NCBI GenBank assembly: GCA_964427185.1
Contig: CAYRSN010000015.1
Location: 1 to 33,091, forward strand
Source of the DNA: Sulfurivirga sp964427185
GTDB lineage: Bacteria > Pseudomonadota > Gammaproteobacteria > Thiomicrospirales > Thiomicrospiraceae
DNA length: 33,091 nucleotides
Reading direction: 5' to 3'
Each line of letters begins with the position of its first letter. The first letter of the stretch is position 1. Both the position numbers and the translations under genes were made by a program. Shown here piece by piece: positions 14,914 through 22,309 of this stretch. Under the pieces are notes generated by a model. It was not told the DNA's origin. It saw only the letters and a list, made by a program, of their open reading frames with translations, and did not search any database.

Positions 14914-14943
14914 TTGAAATCCTTAGGGAATTTGTATTAAAAT
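14914..14943 (+). promoter_or_regulatory. Candidate sigma-70 promoter for the H-NS family gene
   Basis: TTGAAA (14914-14919), an 18-base spacer and TAAAAT (14938-14943), about 56 bases before the ATG at 15000. The surrounding 14911-14999 stretch is strongly AT-rich, as expected near a gene whose product binds AT-rich DNA and often controls itself. Prediction by eye only. Confidence 0.3.
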
Positions 14944-14999
14944 TAAAAGTGCAGTAAAAATAATATAAAACAATAAATAAAAACAAAATGAGGTAAAAA

Positions 15000-15389
15000 A
15001 TGGAAAGTACTGATCTGGAAGTCCTTGCACGGCAGAAACGCGCAGAGCTCCGTCGCTTGGGGCGCGAACTTGCGCGGCTGGAAGCCATGAAAAACAAACG
15101 CTTGAAGGTAAGTTCCCAAGAGGTCAAAGAGCTGGCAAAACAGATTCAAACCTTGGCATCTGAACACCTGATGGAAACAAACGAGCTGCTGTCTCTGATT
15201 AAAGAAGCGATTGAAAAGTACGGCAAAAAAGGTTCGCGCAGAGGAAGTCGAGGCCCTGTTCCTCCCAAATACCGCAACCCCAATAACCCAATGGAAACCT
15301 GGACAGGCCGTGGCCGCCAGCCCAAATGGGTAGTAGAGATGCTGAGCCAAGGCTACACGCTGGAACAACTTAAAATTCAAGACAGTTAA
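15000..15389 (+). CDS. H-NS family nucleoid protein
   Basis: 129 residues. The N-terminal two-thirds is a charged coiled-coil oligomerisation region. The C-terminal DNA-binding domain shows the family core YRNPNNPMETWTGRGRQPKW (about residues 90-109), whose Gly-Arg-Gly-Arg hook inserts into the minor groove of AT-rich DNA. The product should silence AT-rich, often foreign, genes and compact the nucleoid. ATG at 15000 is supported by GAGG at 14990-14993. The gene has its own candidate promoter and a strong terminator, so it is monocistronic. The AT-rich coiled-coil genes at the left end of the window are the sort of DNA such proteins silence. That link is inference. Confidence 0.93.
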   Translation: MESTDLEVLARQKRAELRRLGRELARLEAMKNKRLKVSSQEVKELAKQIQTLASEHLMETNELLSLIKEAIEKYGKKGSRRGSRGPVPPKYRNPNNPMETWTGRGRQPKWVVEMLSQGYTLEQLKIQDS

Positions 15390-15410
15390 TCGTTCTTTTA
15401 GTTGGCAGTT

Positions 15411-15436
15411 AAACCGCGCTTAAGGCGCGGTTTTTT
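15411..15436 (+). terminator. Terminator after the H-NS family gene
   Basis: Perfect 9-bp stem AAACCGCGC (15411-15419) / GCGCGGTTT (15425-15433) with loop TTAAG and six T (15431-15436). It sits between two convergent genes. On the minus strand the hairpin is followed only by TTT and AACTGCC, so it would be a weak terminator for nudF in that direction. Confidence 0.88.
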
Positions 15437-16052
15437 AGTTTAAAGAAGCTGTATCGCATTTTAATTGCGGCCACTTCTGATGCACTAACCAGCTCATGCC
15501 AATATAAGTGCTGGCCACATCAAACTCACCCCGTTCCAACTTTTGTTTTACCTCAGAAAAGTGCAAAACGTGAATCGCTATGTCCTCCCCTTCCTCTGTG
15601 GCACCGCCAAATTTTGGAGGGTCGGATAAATCCGCTTCGGCAGCATACATAAACAACCGCTCTCGCCCACCACCTGGCGTTGGATAAAACATACAGATAT
15701 ATTCCGGTGCTTGAATATGCAGGCCTGTTTCTTCCAAGGCCTCTCGAATACACGCTGCCTCCAGCGTTTCTCCCTCATCAACATGCCCCGCAACCGGCTC
15801 CAGCAACCATGCCCGCTCATCCTGTACATAGGCCAAAGGACCGATACGACACTGTTCAACCAACAGTGTACATGCCCGCACCGGATCATAGATGACCACC
15901 ACGACCACAGGCTCAAAACGACCATACTGCTCACGGATCAATACCTCCGACCAGCCGCCTTGCAGACGGGAAAAGCGCACCTTGAGCTCATCAACCTTAT
16001 AAAACCCATCATACACGCGCTGTTGCGCCAAGATTTCAACTTGTTTTTTCAC
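15435..16052 (-). CDS. nudF: ADP-ribose pyrophosphatase (Nudix)
   Basis: Nudix hydrolase with a complete box GHVDEGETLEAACIREALEETGL (Gx5Ex7REUxEExGU). An N-terminal beta domain with EVLIREQYGRFEPVVVVV precedes it and the GGGRERLFMYAAE segment follows. Layout matches NudF/YqiE, which splits ADP-ribose to AMP and ribose 5-phosphate. I prefer GTG at 16052 (205 residues) because AAAGGG lies six bases upstream. An earlier in-frame GTG at 16076 would add eight residues and extend the overlap into alr from 17 to 41 bases. Last gene of the dnaB-alr-nudF group. Confidence 0.88.
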   Translation of the reverse strand: MKKQVEILAQQRVYDGFYKVDELKVRFSRLQGGWSEVLIREQYGRFEPVVVVVIYDPVRACTLLVEQCRIGPLAYVQDERAWLLEPVAGHVDEGETLEAACIREALEETGLHIQAPEYICMFYPTPGGGRERLFMYAAEADLSDPPKFGGATEEGEDIAIHVLHFSEVKQKLERGEFDVASTYIGMSWLVHQKWPQLKCDTASLN

Positions 16053-17097
16053 GGCGTACCCTTTGTTGAATGCCACAAAGCAAGGTATAGCTTATCGTAT
16101 CAGCCCACTGTGCCACCTGCGTAACCGGGATATGCGTCCCCCACAGCTCTACTTGAGTACCCGGATGAATCTGTTCATTTTGAGGATGCGCCGTAATATC
16201 AATCGTCAACATATCCATGGAGATACGTCCCACAACCGGTGCTTTGGCACCGGCCAACCATACCTGTGCCTGTTTGACTTCACGAGGATAGCCATCTCCA
16301 TAACCCGCCGCCACCACTGCAAGCTGACGTGTCTGCGTAGCACGCCAACTGCAGCCATATCCAACACAAGCGCCTGCAGAAACCGTCTTACGGGCAATCA
16401 CTTCACTTTGAAAGCGCATCACCGGCTGTGAATCTTGCAACCAAGATGTGGCACCATAGAGCGCAATCCCTGGACGCACCCATTCAAAGTGGGTATGAGG
16501 ATAACGAATAAGGGCTGCGGAGTTTGCAAGGCTACGAGGCACATTCAATGCTGCGCTGGCAGCTTGAAACTGCTCAAACTGTATAGATGTATATGCATCC
16601 TGCGGCTCATCTGCACAGCTCAGATGACTCATGACATGTAAACGCGCACGTGGCAACGCTGCTCGCACTGCTTGATAAAATGCCGAAAACGCCGATACGG
16701 GCACCCCCAGACGGTGCATCCCAGTATCTACTTTAAGCCAGATCTGCCAAGGGTGTTCTGGCAAACGTGCCAACCAGTCTAACTGCTGAGGCTGGTGTAC
16801 TACCAGATGGACATCCAAGGCGCGTGCCGTCTGAAGCTCTGCGCGCTCATATAACCCCTCCAGCAATAAAATGGGCTGTTTAATACCCTGTTCCCGCAAG
16901 CAAACTGCTTCTGCCAAAGTGGCAACCGCAAACCCTTCTGTATGCGGTGCAAGCGCTTCTGCGACAATCTCAAGCCCATGCCCATAGGCATCTGCTTTCA
17001 CTACACACCAAAAATGGCTTTGAGGTGCCATTTTCCGAAGCAGCTTTAAATTATGAATCAGTGCCGATTCCGAAATAAAAACCCTACAGGGGCGCAT
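16036..17097 (-). CDS. alr: Alanine racemase
   Basis: 353 residues, PLP-dependent fold III. The PLP lysine is Lys34 in CVVKADAYGHG, and the opposite-face catalytic tyrosine is in the CVGYGCSW segment. RPGIALYG and the GYGDGYPR motif are also present. It converts L- to D-alanine for peptidoglycan. The start shares a base with the dnaB stop (TGATG), the dnaB-alr pairing seen in Pseudomonas and relatives. The protein is complete by length. Confidence 0.96.
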   Translation of the reverse strand: MRPCRVFISESALIHNLKLLRKMAPQSHFWCVVKADAYGHGLEIVAEALAPHTEGFAVATLAEAVCLREQGIKQPILLLEGLYERAELQTARALDVHLVVHQPQQLDWLARLPEHPWQIWLKVDTGMHRLGVPVSAFSAFYQAVRAALPRARLHVMSHLSCADEPQDAYTSIQFEQFQAASAALNVPRSLANSAALIRYPHTHFEWVRPGIALYGATSWLQDSQPVMRFQSEVIARKTVSAGACVGYGCSWRATQTRQLAVVAAGYGDGYPREVKQAQVWLAGAKAPVVGRISMDMLTIDITAHPQNEQIHPGTQVELWGTHIPVTQVAQWADTISYTLLCGIQQRVRREKTS

Positions 17098-18566
17098 CAG
17101 TAGCCGCCTCCGTCAGCTGCCTCCATTGGCACATAGTTTTCAAAGCGTGTGTATTTCCCGATAAAGGTCATCAGCACAGTATCAATCGGACCATTGCGAT
17201 GCTTACCGACAATGATTTCAGCAATGCCTTTCTTTTCCGTTTCAGGGTTGTAAACTTCATCCCGATAGATAAACATAATAAGATCAGCATCCTGCTCAAT
17301 GGCACCGGACTCTCTCAAATCAGACATTTTTGGACGCTTATCCGGCCGCTGTTCTAAAGATCGGTTCAGCTGCGAAAGGGCAATGACGGGAATCCCCAGT
17401 TCTTTGGCCAAGGCTTTCAAACCCCGAGAAATTTCAGAAATCTCATTTACACGGTTTTCAACATTCAGGGATCCACGCATCAGCTGAAGGTAGTCAATCA
17501 CAATCAGGCCCAGACCGGTCACAGCCTGTTCAATTTCCGCTTCCGCTTTACCGGCCGTGATGGCAGCTTTGCGCTGTTTATCCCGGATATCCTTATCAAT
17601 ACGTCGGGCACGGGCACGCAGCTCATTCACTGTCAGCGCAGGTGTATCATCAATATACAGGTCAGATTCACTCAAAATGGCCAGTGCCCGGTTAAGCTTC
17701 GGCCAGTCCTCTTCTTCCAGTTTGCCGGTGCGGATACGTTGGGAGGGGATCCGGCCAATTGAACTCAACATTCGCATGGCAAGCTGTTCTCCGGGCATCT
17801 CCAAACTGAAAATGGCCACAGGTGTTTGTCCCAGTGTGGCTACATTTTCGGCGATATTCATGGAAAAAGTGGTTTTGCCCATGGAAGGGCGCCCTGCCAC
17901 AATAATCAGATCCCCGGCCTGAAGCCCGGCAGTCAGGTTGTCCAGATCCTTGTAATGTGTCGGCAAACCGGTGATCGGGCTGTCTGAAGAGTAGAGCTCT
18001 TCAATCTTATCCAGTGCTGCAGAAAGCAAATCCGCAATGAGTTGATATTCCCGCTCTTTTGTTCCACCATGCTCGGCAATCGCCATGATTTTGGTTTCGG
18101 CCACGTCCAATACCTCTCGGACGGTTTTGCCTTCCGGGAAGTAGGCCATTTCAATGATTTCATTGCTCTGCGCAATCAGCTGGCGCAAAATCGCCTTTTC
18201 CCTGACTACACTGGCATAAAAATGCAGATTAGCCCCACTGGGCACATTCTTAACCAACTCGGTGAGGAAAGGTTTACCACCAATCTGCTCAAGCTGACGG
18301 GTGGACTTTAGAAACTCCAATACACTGATCGCATCATAAGGGCGTCCCTGTTGATACAACGCAGCAATAGTCTCATATAAGATTCGGTGTGCTTGCACAT
18401 AAAAATCATCTGCCTGCACAATGGCCGATACTTCATCAAACTGGTCATTTTCCAGCATGAGCCCCCCTACCACTGACTGCTCCGCTTCCAGTGCATGAGG
18501 TGGGGTTTTTAAGTCAGCTTCATCTGCTTGAAAGGAGGACGAAAGATAAGAGGTTAGTGCATCCAT
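17097..18566 (-). CDS. dnaB: Replicative DNA helicase DnaB
   Basis: 489 residues. The N-terminal domain starts at LKTPPHALEAEQSVVGGLML (about residue 19). The RecA-like C-terminal domain carries Walker A GRPSMGKT (225-232), Walker B LIVIDYLQLM, and the SRGLKALAKELGIPVIALSQLNR and KHRNGP(I) segments. It is a hexameric 5'-3' helicase at the replication fork. No intein is present. ATG at 18566 has no Shine-Dalgarno sequence, and the AT-rich TAAAAT just 12 bases before it could be a -10, but I cannot define a promoter. It lies beyond the rplI terminator, so it needs its own promoter or read-through. Confidence 0.97.
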   Translation of the reverse strand: MDALTSYLSSSFQADEADLKTPPHALEAEQSVVGGLMLENDQFDEVSAIVQADDFYVQAHRILYETIAALYQQGRPYDAISVLEFLKSTRQLEQIGGKPFLTELVKNVPSGANLHFYASVVREKAILRQLIAQSNEIIEMAYFPEGKTVREVLDVAETKIMAIAEHGGTKEREYQLIADLLSAALDKIEELYSSDSPITGLPTHYKDLDNLTAGLQAGDLIIVAGRPSMGKTTFSMNIAENVATLGQTPVAIFSLEMPGEQLAMRMLSSIGRIPSQRIRTGKLEEEDWPKLNRALAILSESDLYIDDTPALTVNELRARARRIDKDIRDKQRKAAITAGKAEAEIEQAVTGLGLIVIDYLQLMRGSLNVENRVNEISEISRGLKALAKELGIPVIALSQLNRSLEQRPDKRPKMSDLRESGAIEQDADLIMFIYRDEVYNPETEKKGIAEIIVGKHRNGPIDTVLMTFIGKYTRFENYVPMEAADGGGY

Positions 18567-18605
18567 GGGCGTATTTTAACTTGGGAAATCCAAACAGATA
18601 AGAAT

Positions 18606-18627
18606 AAAAAAGCGGCCTGTCGGCCGC
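18606..18627 (-). terminator. Terminator after rplI
   Basis: Plus-strand arms GCGGCC (18612-18617) and GGCCGC (18622-18627), loop TGTC, with AAAAAA at 18606-18611 giving a T-run on the minus strand. It lies 27 bases past the rplI stop and separates the rpsF-rplI operon from dnaB. Confidence 0.85.
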
Positions 18628-18654
18628 CTTAAATAAAGCTCTGATTTTTACAGC

Positions 18655-19110
18655 TCAGGCTTGTGCTTCAGGCTGAACATCCACCGTAATTGTCGCAACC
18701 ACATCTGGATGCAATGCGACATCGATCTCATAGGTGCCTACCTGACGGATTGCACCTTCCGGCATGCGAATCTGTTTACGCTCAACTTCAAAACCGTTTT
18801 CAGCCAGTTTTTCAGCAATATCATGCGTGCCCACAGAACCGAACAGCTTGCCCTCATCCCCTGCAGTTGCCGTAATGGTCATCACCTGACCATGCAGCTT
18901 TTCATAGGCAGCCTGTGCAGCAGCCAGCTGCTCAGCGGCCAGGCGCTCAAGCTCAGCGCGGCGTGCTTCAAACTCTGCCAGGTTGTCAGGGGTTGCAGGC
19001 TTTGCTTTGCCCTGTGGAATCAAAAAGTTACGTGCAAAACCAGGCTTGACGGAAACAACATCGCCCAAGTTACCCAGGTTTTGAACTTTTTCCAACAGAA
19101 TAACATTCAT
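18655..19110 (-). CDS. rplI: 50S ribosomal protein L9
   Basis: 151 residues with the L9 signature near the start (MNVILLEKVQNLGNLGDVVSVKPGFARNFLIPQGKA), a long connecting helix rich in Ala/Glu and a C-terminal domain with GKLFGSVGTHDIAEKL. It binds 23S rRNA domain V and limits frameshifting. GAGGA upstream at 19122-19118 supports the ATG at 19110. It is the last gene of the rpsF operon, followed by a terminator. Confidence 0.98.
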   Translation of the reverse strand: MNVILLEKVQNLGNLGDVVSVKPGFARNFLIPQGKAKPATPDNLAEFEARRAELERLAAEQLAAAQAAYEKLHGQVMTITATAGDEGKLFGSVGTHDIAEKLAENGFEVERKQIRMPEGAIRQVGTYEIDVALHPDVVATITVDVQPEAQA

Positions 19111-19120
19111 GGTTTAGTCC

Positions 19121-20020
19121 TCAATTAGTTGGGGTTGCATAACGTTGACGCAAATCCAGCCAGATATCCATCAGAGCCAGAATCGCCAACAGCAAAATCG
19201 CTTGCGGGAAAAGAAACAAAAATACATACACGGCAAATAACCAGCTATTACTCATCTGGCGCCGTTCTACCAGCGCATGAATGACTGCCAGCCCCTGAAA
19301 CATTAGCCCTGCCGAAAGGACGGCAAACAGATCGGACACCAGACCTTGTTGCTGAGGACCGATTATGAGCCCTGCCAGAGCAACCAATCCAGTCAGCCAG
19401 GCCAGCTGCCGGGGTAACGCCAGGTTATGAAAACTCTCCTGAAACTTACCCGGTGCATAGAGCATACTTTGCCACCAGCGGGCAAACAGCAGCATGGAAG
19501 TCCACAAAATTGTCAGCGACATAGCCACCATACTGGTGGCAAATGCTCCAAGCTGCTGCCAGTTTTCCTCTGTCATGGTAACTTGCATCTGCTGCATGGC
19601 TTCACCCAGTGTACGTTTGAACACATCTGTCCACCACGCCACTGTATCGGGCACGGCCAAGTGAAACAGAACGACCAACGCCCCAACCAGCCAGACCACC
19701 CACTGAATCATGACAGCAAGATCTTTACTTTGACGCAGTACAAACGCCAAGCCCCATGCCGGCAACATAAACTCTGCAATGCCGACCCATGCCGTCCAGC
19801 TATGACCTGTAACAGCATAGCCCACACCCAAGTGGACAAGCACAGCTGCAAGCATCACCTGCAACCCTTCCTTAATGCCCACCTGGAGTGTCACCAGCGC
19901 GATACCCGCACCCAGCAGAAAGCCCAAAGGCGCAAACCATAAAGTCAGCACGCTCAAAGCAGCGGCTGTCAGGTAAGCCTCTTTGGGGCCTTTCATAAAA
20001 TAGCTGGCTAAAAAGCGCAT
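19121..20020 (-). CDS. DUF2232/YybS-like multi-pass membrane protein
   Basis: 299 residues with about seven to eight hydrophobic helices and no soluble domain or catalytic motif I can name. Its place between rpsR and rplI is typical of a DUF2232 (YybS-like) membrane protein in Pseudomonas and related bacteria. The family is identified mainly by this context and the helix pattern. Role unknown. It lies 43 bases after rpsR and ten bases before rplI, so it is transcribed with ribosomal protein genes. Confidence 0.75.
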   Translation of the reverse strand: MRFLASYFMKGPKEAYLTAAALSVLTLWFAPLGFLLGAGIALVTLQVGIKEGLQVMLAAVLVHLGVGYAVTGHSWTAWVGIAEFMLPAWGLAFVLRQSKDLAVMIQWVVWLVGALVVLFHLAVPDTVAWWTDVFKRTLGEAMQQMQVTMTEENWQQLGAFATSMVAMSLTILWTSMLLFARWWQSMLYAPGKFQESFHNLALPRQLAWLTGLVALAGLIIGPQQQGLVSDLFAVLSAGLMFQGLAVIHALVERRQMSNSWLFAVYVFLFLFPQAILLLAILALMDIWLDLRQRYATPTN

Positions 20021-20063
20021 GGCTATGTCTCTTTTCCCGCGATAATCCGGGTCGTACGCCGTA

Positions 20064-20294
20064 TCAGTGCTTGTGCTGATCAGTAAATGGAATCAGCGCC
20101 AAGATACGTGCGCGTTTGATTGCGTTTGTCAGCATGCGCTGATGTTTTGCACAAGTACCGGTAATGCGGCTTGGCACGATCTTATAAGTTTCCGTGATAT
20201 AGGATTTCAGCGTATCCAAATCTTTGTAATCGATTTCTTTAACGTCGTTTGCACAAAACTTGCAATACTTTTTACGGCCAAAACTTCTTGCCAT
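20064..20294 (-). CDS. rpsR: 30S ribosomal protein S18, cysteine-containing form
   Basis: 76 residues: EIDYKDLDTLKSYITE and the KIVPSRITGT block are the S18 core. It binds 16S rRNA with S6. Four potential zinc ligands are present: Cys11, Cys14, Cys48 and His51. E. coli S18 has Cys only at the first of these positions (CRFT and RAKY), so this is the cysteine-containing version. AAGGAG (20305-20300 region) gives a strong ribosome site. Eleven bases separate it from rpsF. Confidence 0.97.
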   Translation of the reverse strand: MARSFGRKKYCKFCANDVKEIDYKDLDTLKSYITETYKIVPSRITGTCAKHQRMLTNAIKRARILALIPFTDQHKH

Positions 20295-20305
20295 GATAGG
20301 ACTCC

Positions 20306-20632
20306 TTAAGCGTCTTTGTCGTTGTTCAACGGAGAAGGCGTTGTAATCGCCTCATCGCGACGGATGATCATGTCACGCAGAATCGCATCGTTGTAGTAGA
20401 AAAGATTCTGCAGTTCGCTCAAGGTGTCGTTGTCGCATTCGATATTCATCAGAACGTAGTGTGCTTTATGCACTTTATCAATCAAGTAAGCCAGCTGACG
20501 ACGACCCCAGTCTTCCAGACGGTGAATTTGACCGCCGTTGCCTTCGATAATGCCGCGATAGCGCTCGATCATGGCGGGCACCTGCTCGCTCTGATCTGGA
20601 TGCACCATCAGTACGATTTCGTAATGACGCAT
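20306..20632 (-). CDS. rpsF: 30S ribosomal protein S6
   Basis: 108 residues from ATG 20632 (MRHYEIVLMVHPDQSEQ), which has AGGAG (20643-20639) six bases upstream. An in-frame extension of 22 codons to 20698 lacks support and runs into the structured leader. Features are the RYRGIIEGNGGQIHRLEDWGRRQLAYLIDK core and YVLMNIECD. There is no long Glu-rich tail, so it is a short S6. First gene of rpsF-rpsR-DUF2232-rplI. Confidence 0.97.
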   Translation of the reverse strand: MRHYEIVLMVHPDQSEQVPAMIERYRGIIEGNGGQIHRLEDWGRRQLAYLIDKVHKAHYVLMNIECDNDTLSELQNLFYYNDAILRDMIIRRDEAITTPSPLNNDKDA

Positions 20633-20780
20633 GGTTTTCTCCTTATGGATCATTGAGTTAACGATGAGCCTTCCCGTTGCGCAGCCAGAGCCGTTCAAGG
20701 GTAAGGCAAGGGTGTGGCATATGAGGCCACAAGAGGGTCTCCCCTCTTTTTCAAAAAAGCGATTTTTCGCTTTCCGAAGA
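20633..20780 (-). promoter_or_regulatory. Structured 5' leader of the rpsF operon
   Basis: Roughly 150 nt lie between the promoter and rpsF and contain three successive hairpins (plus-strand coordinates): AAAGCG/CGCTTT at 20756-20761/20768-20773, AAGAGGG/CCCTCTT at 20731-20737/20742-20748, and TGTGGC/GCCACA at 20713-20718/20726-20731. The first, with extra T on the minus strand, resembles a weak early terminator. Leaders of this operon are known in several bacteria to bind the S6:S18 complex for feedback. I cannot confirm that the known motif is present here. Confidence 0.5.
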
Positions 20781-20786
20781 AAGTGG

Positions 20787-20814
20787 ATTATACGGGAAAA
20801 GCGCTTAAAAACAA
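20787..20814 (-). promoter_or_regulatory. Sigma-70 promoter of the rpsF operon
   Basis: On the minus strand TTGTTT (20814-20809), a 16-base spacer and a perfect TATAAT (20792-20787). It lies just after the pyrF stop and is the only good promoter before rpsF. Confidence 0.7.
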
Positions 20815-20829
20815 TAAAATAGTGCCCGT

Positions 20830-21534
20830 TTAACGGGAAATTCCGGAGATTTCCTGATTGATTTGCTCTAAGGCAAGTAAAGGATTGCGCGCACGCGTAA
20901 TTGGACGTCCAATCACCAGATAATCACTGCCGTTTAAAAGCGCTTCACGAGGCGTCATGATACGAGTTTGATCATCCGGGTTGCTGCCGGCCGGACGAAT
21001 GCCTGGTGTCACCGCAATAAAATCATTTCCCAGCTGAGCCTTAAGAGCTGCAGCCTCTTGTGCAGAACAAACCACGCCGTCCATCCCTGCTTGCCGAGCC
21101 AACTTAGCCAGGCGCATCACCTGTTCGGCAGGTGAGGCCTCCACGCCAATTGCCCGAAGCTCATCTGCATCCATACTGGTTAATACGGTTACAGCGATCA
21201 GTTTAGGGGGATGGGCATGTTGGCAGATCGCTTCTTTCGCAGCAGCCAACATACGCGCTCCACCGAAAGCATGCACATTGACCATCCAGATCCCCAAGTC
21301 GGCAGCAGCCTGTACAGCTTTTGCGACCGTATTGGGAATATCATGAAACTTCAGATCTAAAAAAATCTCAAAGCCTCTCGCATGCAGCTGCTCTACCATG
21401 TGTGACCCACCACGGGTAAACAGCTCCTTACCCACTTTCAAACGGCAATGCTTGGGATCAAGCTCCGAAGCCAGGCCCAACGCCATGGCGGGTGTATTAA
21501 AATCCAGCGCAACAATAATCCTTTTACTGCTCAT
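20830..21534 (-). CDS. pyrF: Orotidine 5'-phosphate decarboxylase
   Basis: 234 residues. The catalytic charged network is plain: Asp11 (VALDFN), Lys36 (VGKELF), and Asp60-Lys62-Asp65 in FLDLKFHDIPNT. Phosphate-binding segments TPGIRPAGSN and YLVIGRPITRA lie near the C-terminus. It makes UMP, the last step of de novo pyrimidine synthesis. The start overlaps lapA by 11 bases, so translation is coupled. No clear terminator follows; the CCCGTT/AACGGG repeat at the stop has too small a loop. Confidence 0.97.
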   Translation of the reverse strand: MSSKRIIVALDFNTPAMALGLASELDPKHCRLKVGKELFTRGGSHMVEQLHARGFEIFLDLKFHDIPNTVAKAVQAAADLGIWMVNVHAFGGARMLAAAKEAICQHAHPPKLIAVTVLTSMDADELRAIGVEASPAEQVMRLAKLARQAGMDGVVCSAQEAAALKAQLGNDFIAVTPGIRPAGSNPDDQTRIMTPREALLNGSDYLVIGRPITRARNPLLALEQINQEISGISR

Positions 21535-21865
21535 TCACTTTACTCACTATCTTATTGTGCTGATTATCTTTTTTTATATTTTGATCAGACTGAAGTATCC
21601 GTACTTGCTTTAAAGAAAGCTTTTCTGCTTCACACTGTTTTAGTTTGCGCAAAGTTCGTTTAACCTTCCATCTGAGCACTAACAGCCTGCCTGCCAGCAG
21701 CAGGCTGCCCAGCAGCATACCTGTGCCCAAAGCACCTGCCAACAAAATGGATAAAGGCAACTGCCAGGTCGCCCCTGGCATATTAAAAGGCACTTGCTGA
21801 GGATTAAGCACGCCCAGTATTAACCCGCCCAGCGCAAAAAGAATAATCAGAATCAATTGAAACAT
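21524..21865 (-). CDS. lapA: LapA-domain inner-membrane protein
   Basis: 113 residues with two membrane helices (about 1-21 and 38-62) around the NPQQVPFNM motif of LapA/YciS (DUF1049), then a basic coiled-coil tail. In E. coli LapA works with LapB in lipopolysaccharide assembly control. Here lapB, which usually lies between lapA and pyrF, is missing, and lapA overlaps pyrF directly. It follows ihfB after 21 bases. Confidence 0.9.
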   Translation of the reverse strand: MFQLILIILFALGGLILGVLNPQQVPFNMPGATWQLPLSILLAGALGTGMLLGSLLLAGRLLVLRWKVKRTLRKLKQCEAEKLSLKQVRILQSDQNIKKDNQHNKIVSKVNEQ

Positions 21866-21886
21866 GGATGCATATCCAATAAATGA

Positions 21887-22192
21887 TTAACGGATTATAT
21901 CGGTTATTGCGCGCGAAGCATTGACTTTTTCTCTCAGCTGCTTCCCTGGTTTGAAATGAGGCACGTGCTTGGCAGGCAAAGGCACCTGCTCACCGGTTTT
22001 AGGGTTGCGCCCCATGCGAGCTTTACGCTGATGCAGGCTAAAACTACCAAATCCACGGATTTCAATGCGCTGACCATTGGCCATCGCTTCAATCATGCTG
22101 TCCAAAATGGTATTGATAGCTTGTTCAATATCTTTATGATGAAACTGATCCAGCTTATGGGAAAGGGATTCTATCAGCTCAGATTTGGTCAT
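21887..22192 (-). CDS. ihfB: Integration host factor subunit beta
   Basis: 101 residues. MTKSELIESLSHK start, RIEIRGFGSFSLHQRKAR and the DNA-bending arm GRNPKTGEQVPLPAKHVPHFKPGK define the HU/IHF family. The rpsA-ihfB order and the KSELIE start place it as IHF-beta rather than alpha or HU. The heterodimer with IhfA bends DNA and often assists sigma-54 promoters, relevant because rpoN is in this window. A long inverted repeat and the rpsA terminator lie just upstream. Confidence 0.95.
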   Translation of the reverse strand: MTKSELIESLSHKLDQFHHKDIEQAINTILDSMIEAMANGQRIEIRGFGSFSLHQRKARMGRNPKTGEQVPLPAKHVPHFKPGKQLREKVNASRAITDIIR

Positions 22193-22238
22193 AGTGCGAT
22201 TTTCCCTTGTGATTCAGACAAAACTAAACCCCTGAAGA

Positions 22239-22281
22239 GGCTTTTCAGAGCGTCTGTCACAGAAAGGCGTTCTGAAAAGCC
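22239..22281. repeat. Inverted repeat upstream of ihfB
   Basis: Perfect 11-bp arms GGCTTTTCAGA (22239-22249) and TCTGAAAAGCC (22271-22281) with a nested TCTG/CAGA inside the 21-base centre. It overlaps the edge of the rpsA terminator hairpin and lies 47 bases before ihfB, in its transcribed leader if transcription reads through. It could be a backup terminator on either strand, a cruciform or a leader structure. Confidence 0.65.
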
Positions 22282-22292
22282 CCCGCAGGGGG
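22276..22292 (-). terminator. Terminator-like hairpin after rpsA
   Basis: Plus-strand CCCCC (22280-22284), loop GCA, GGGGG (22288-22292). On the minus strand the GC hairpin is followed by CTTTTC, a short T-run. It lies 17 bases past the rpsA stop. Confidence 0.6.
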
Positions 22293-22309
22293 GGGTTACG
22301 CGATGATGA

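Noticed and set aside
20731..20751. Plus-strand terminator AAGAGGG/CCCTCTT with T-run
   Set aside because: No gene on the plus strand ends here; the structure is better explained as a hairpin of the minus-strand rpsF leader.
20817..20850. CCCGTT/AACGGG as pyrF terminator
   Set aside because: The loop would be a single base and there is no T-run.
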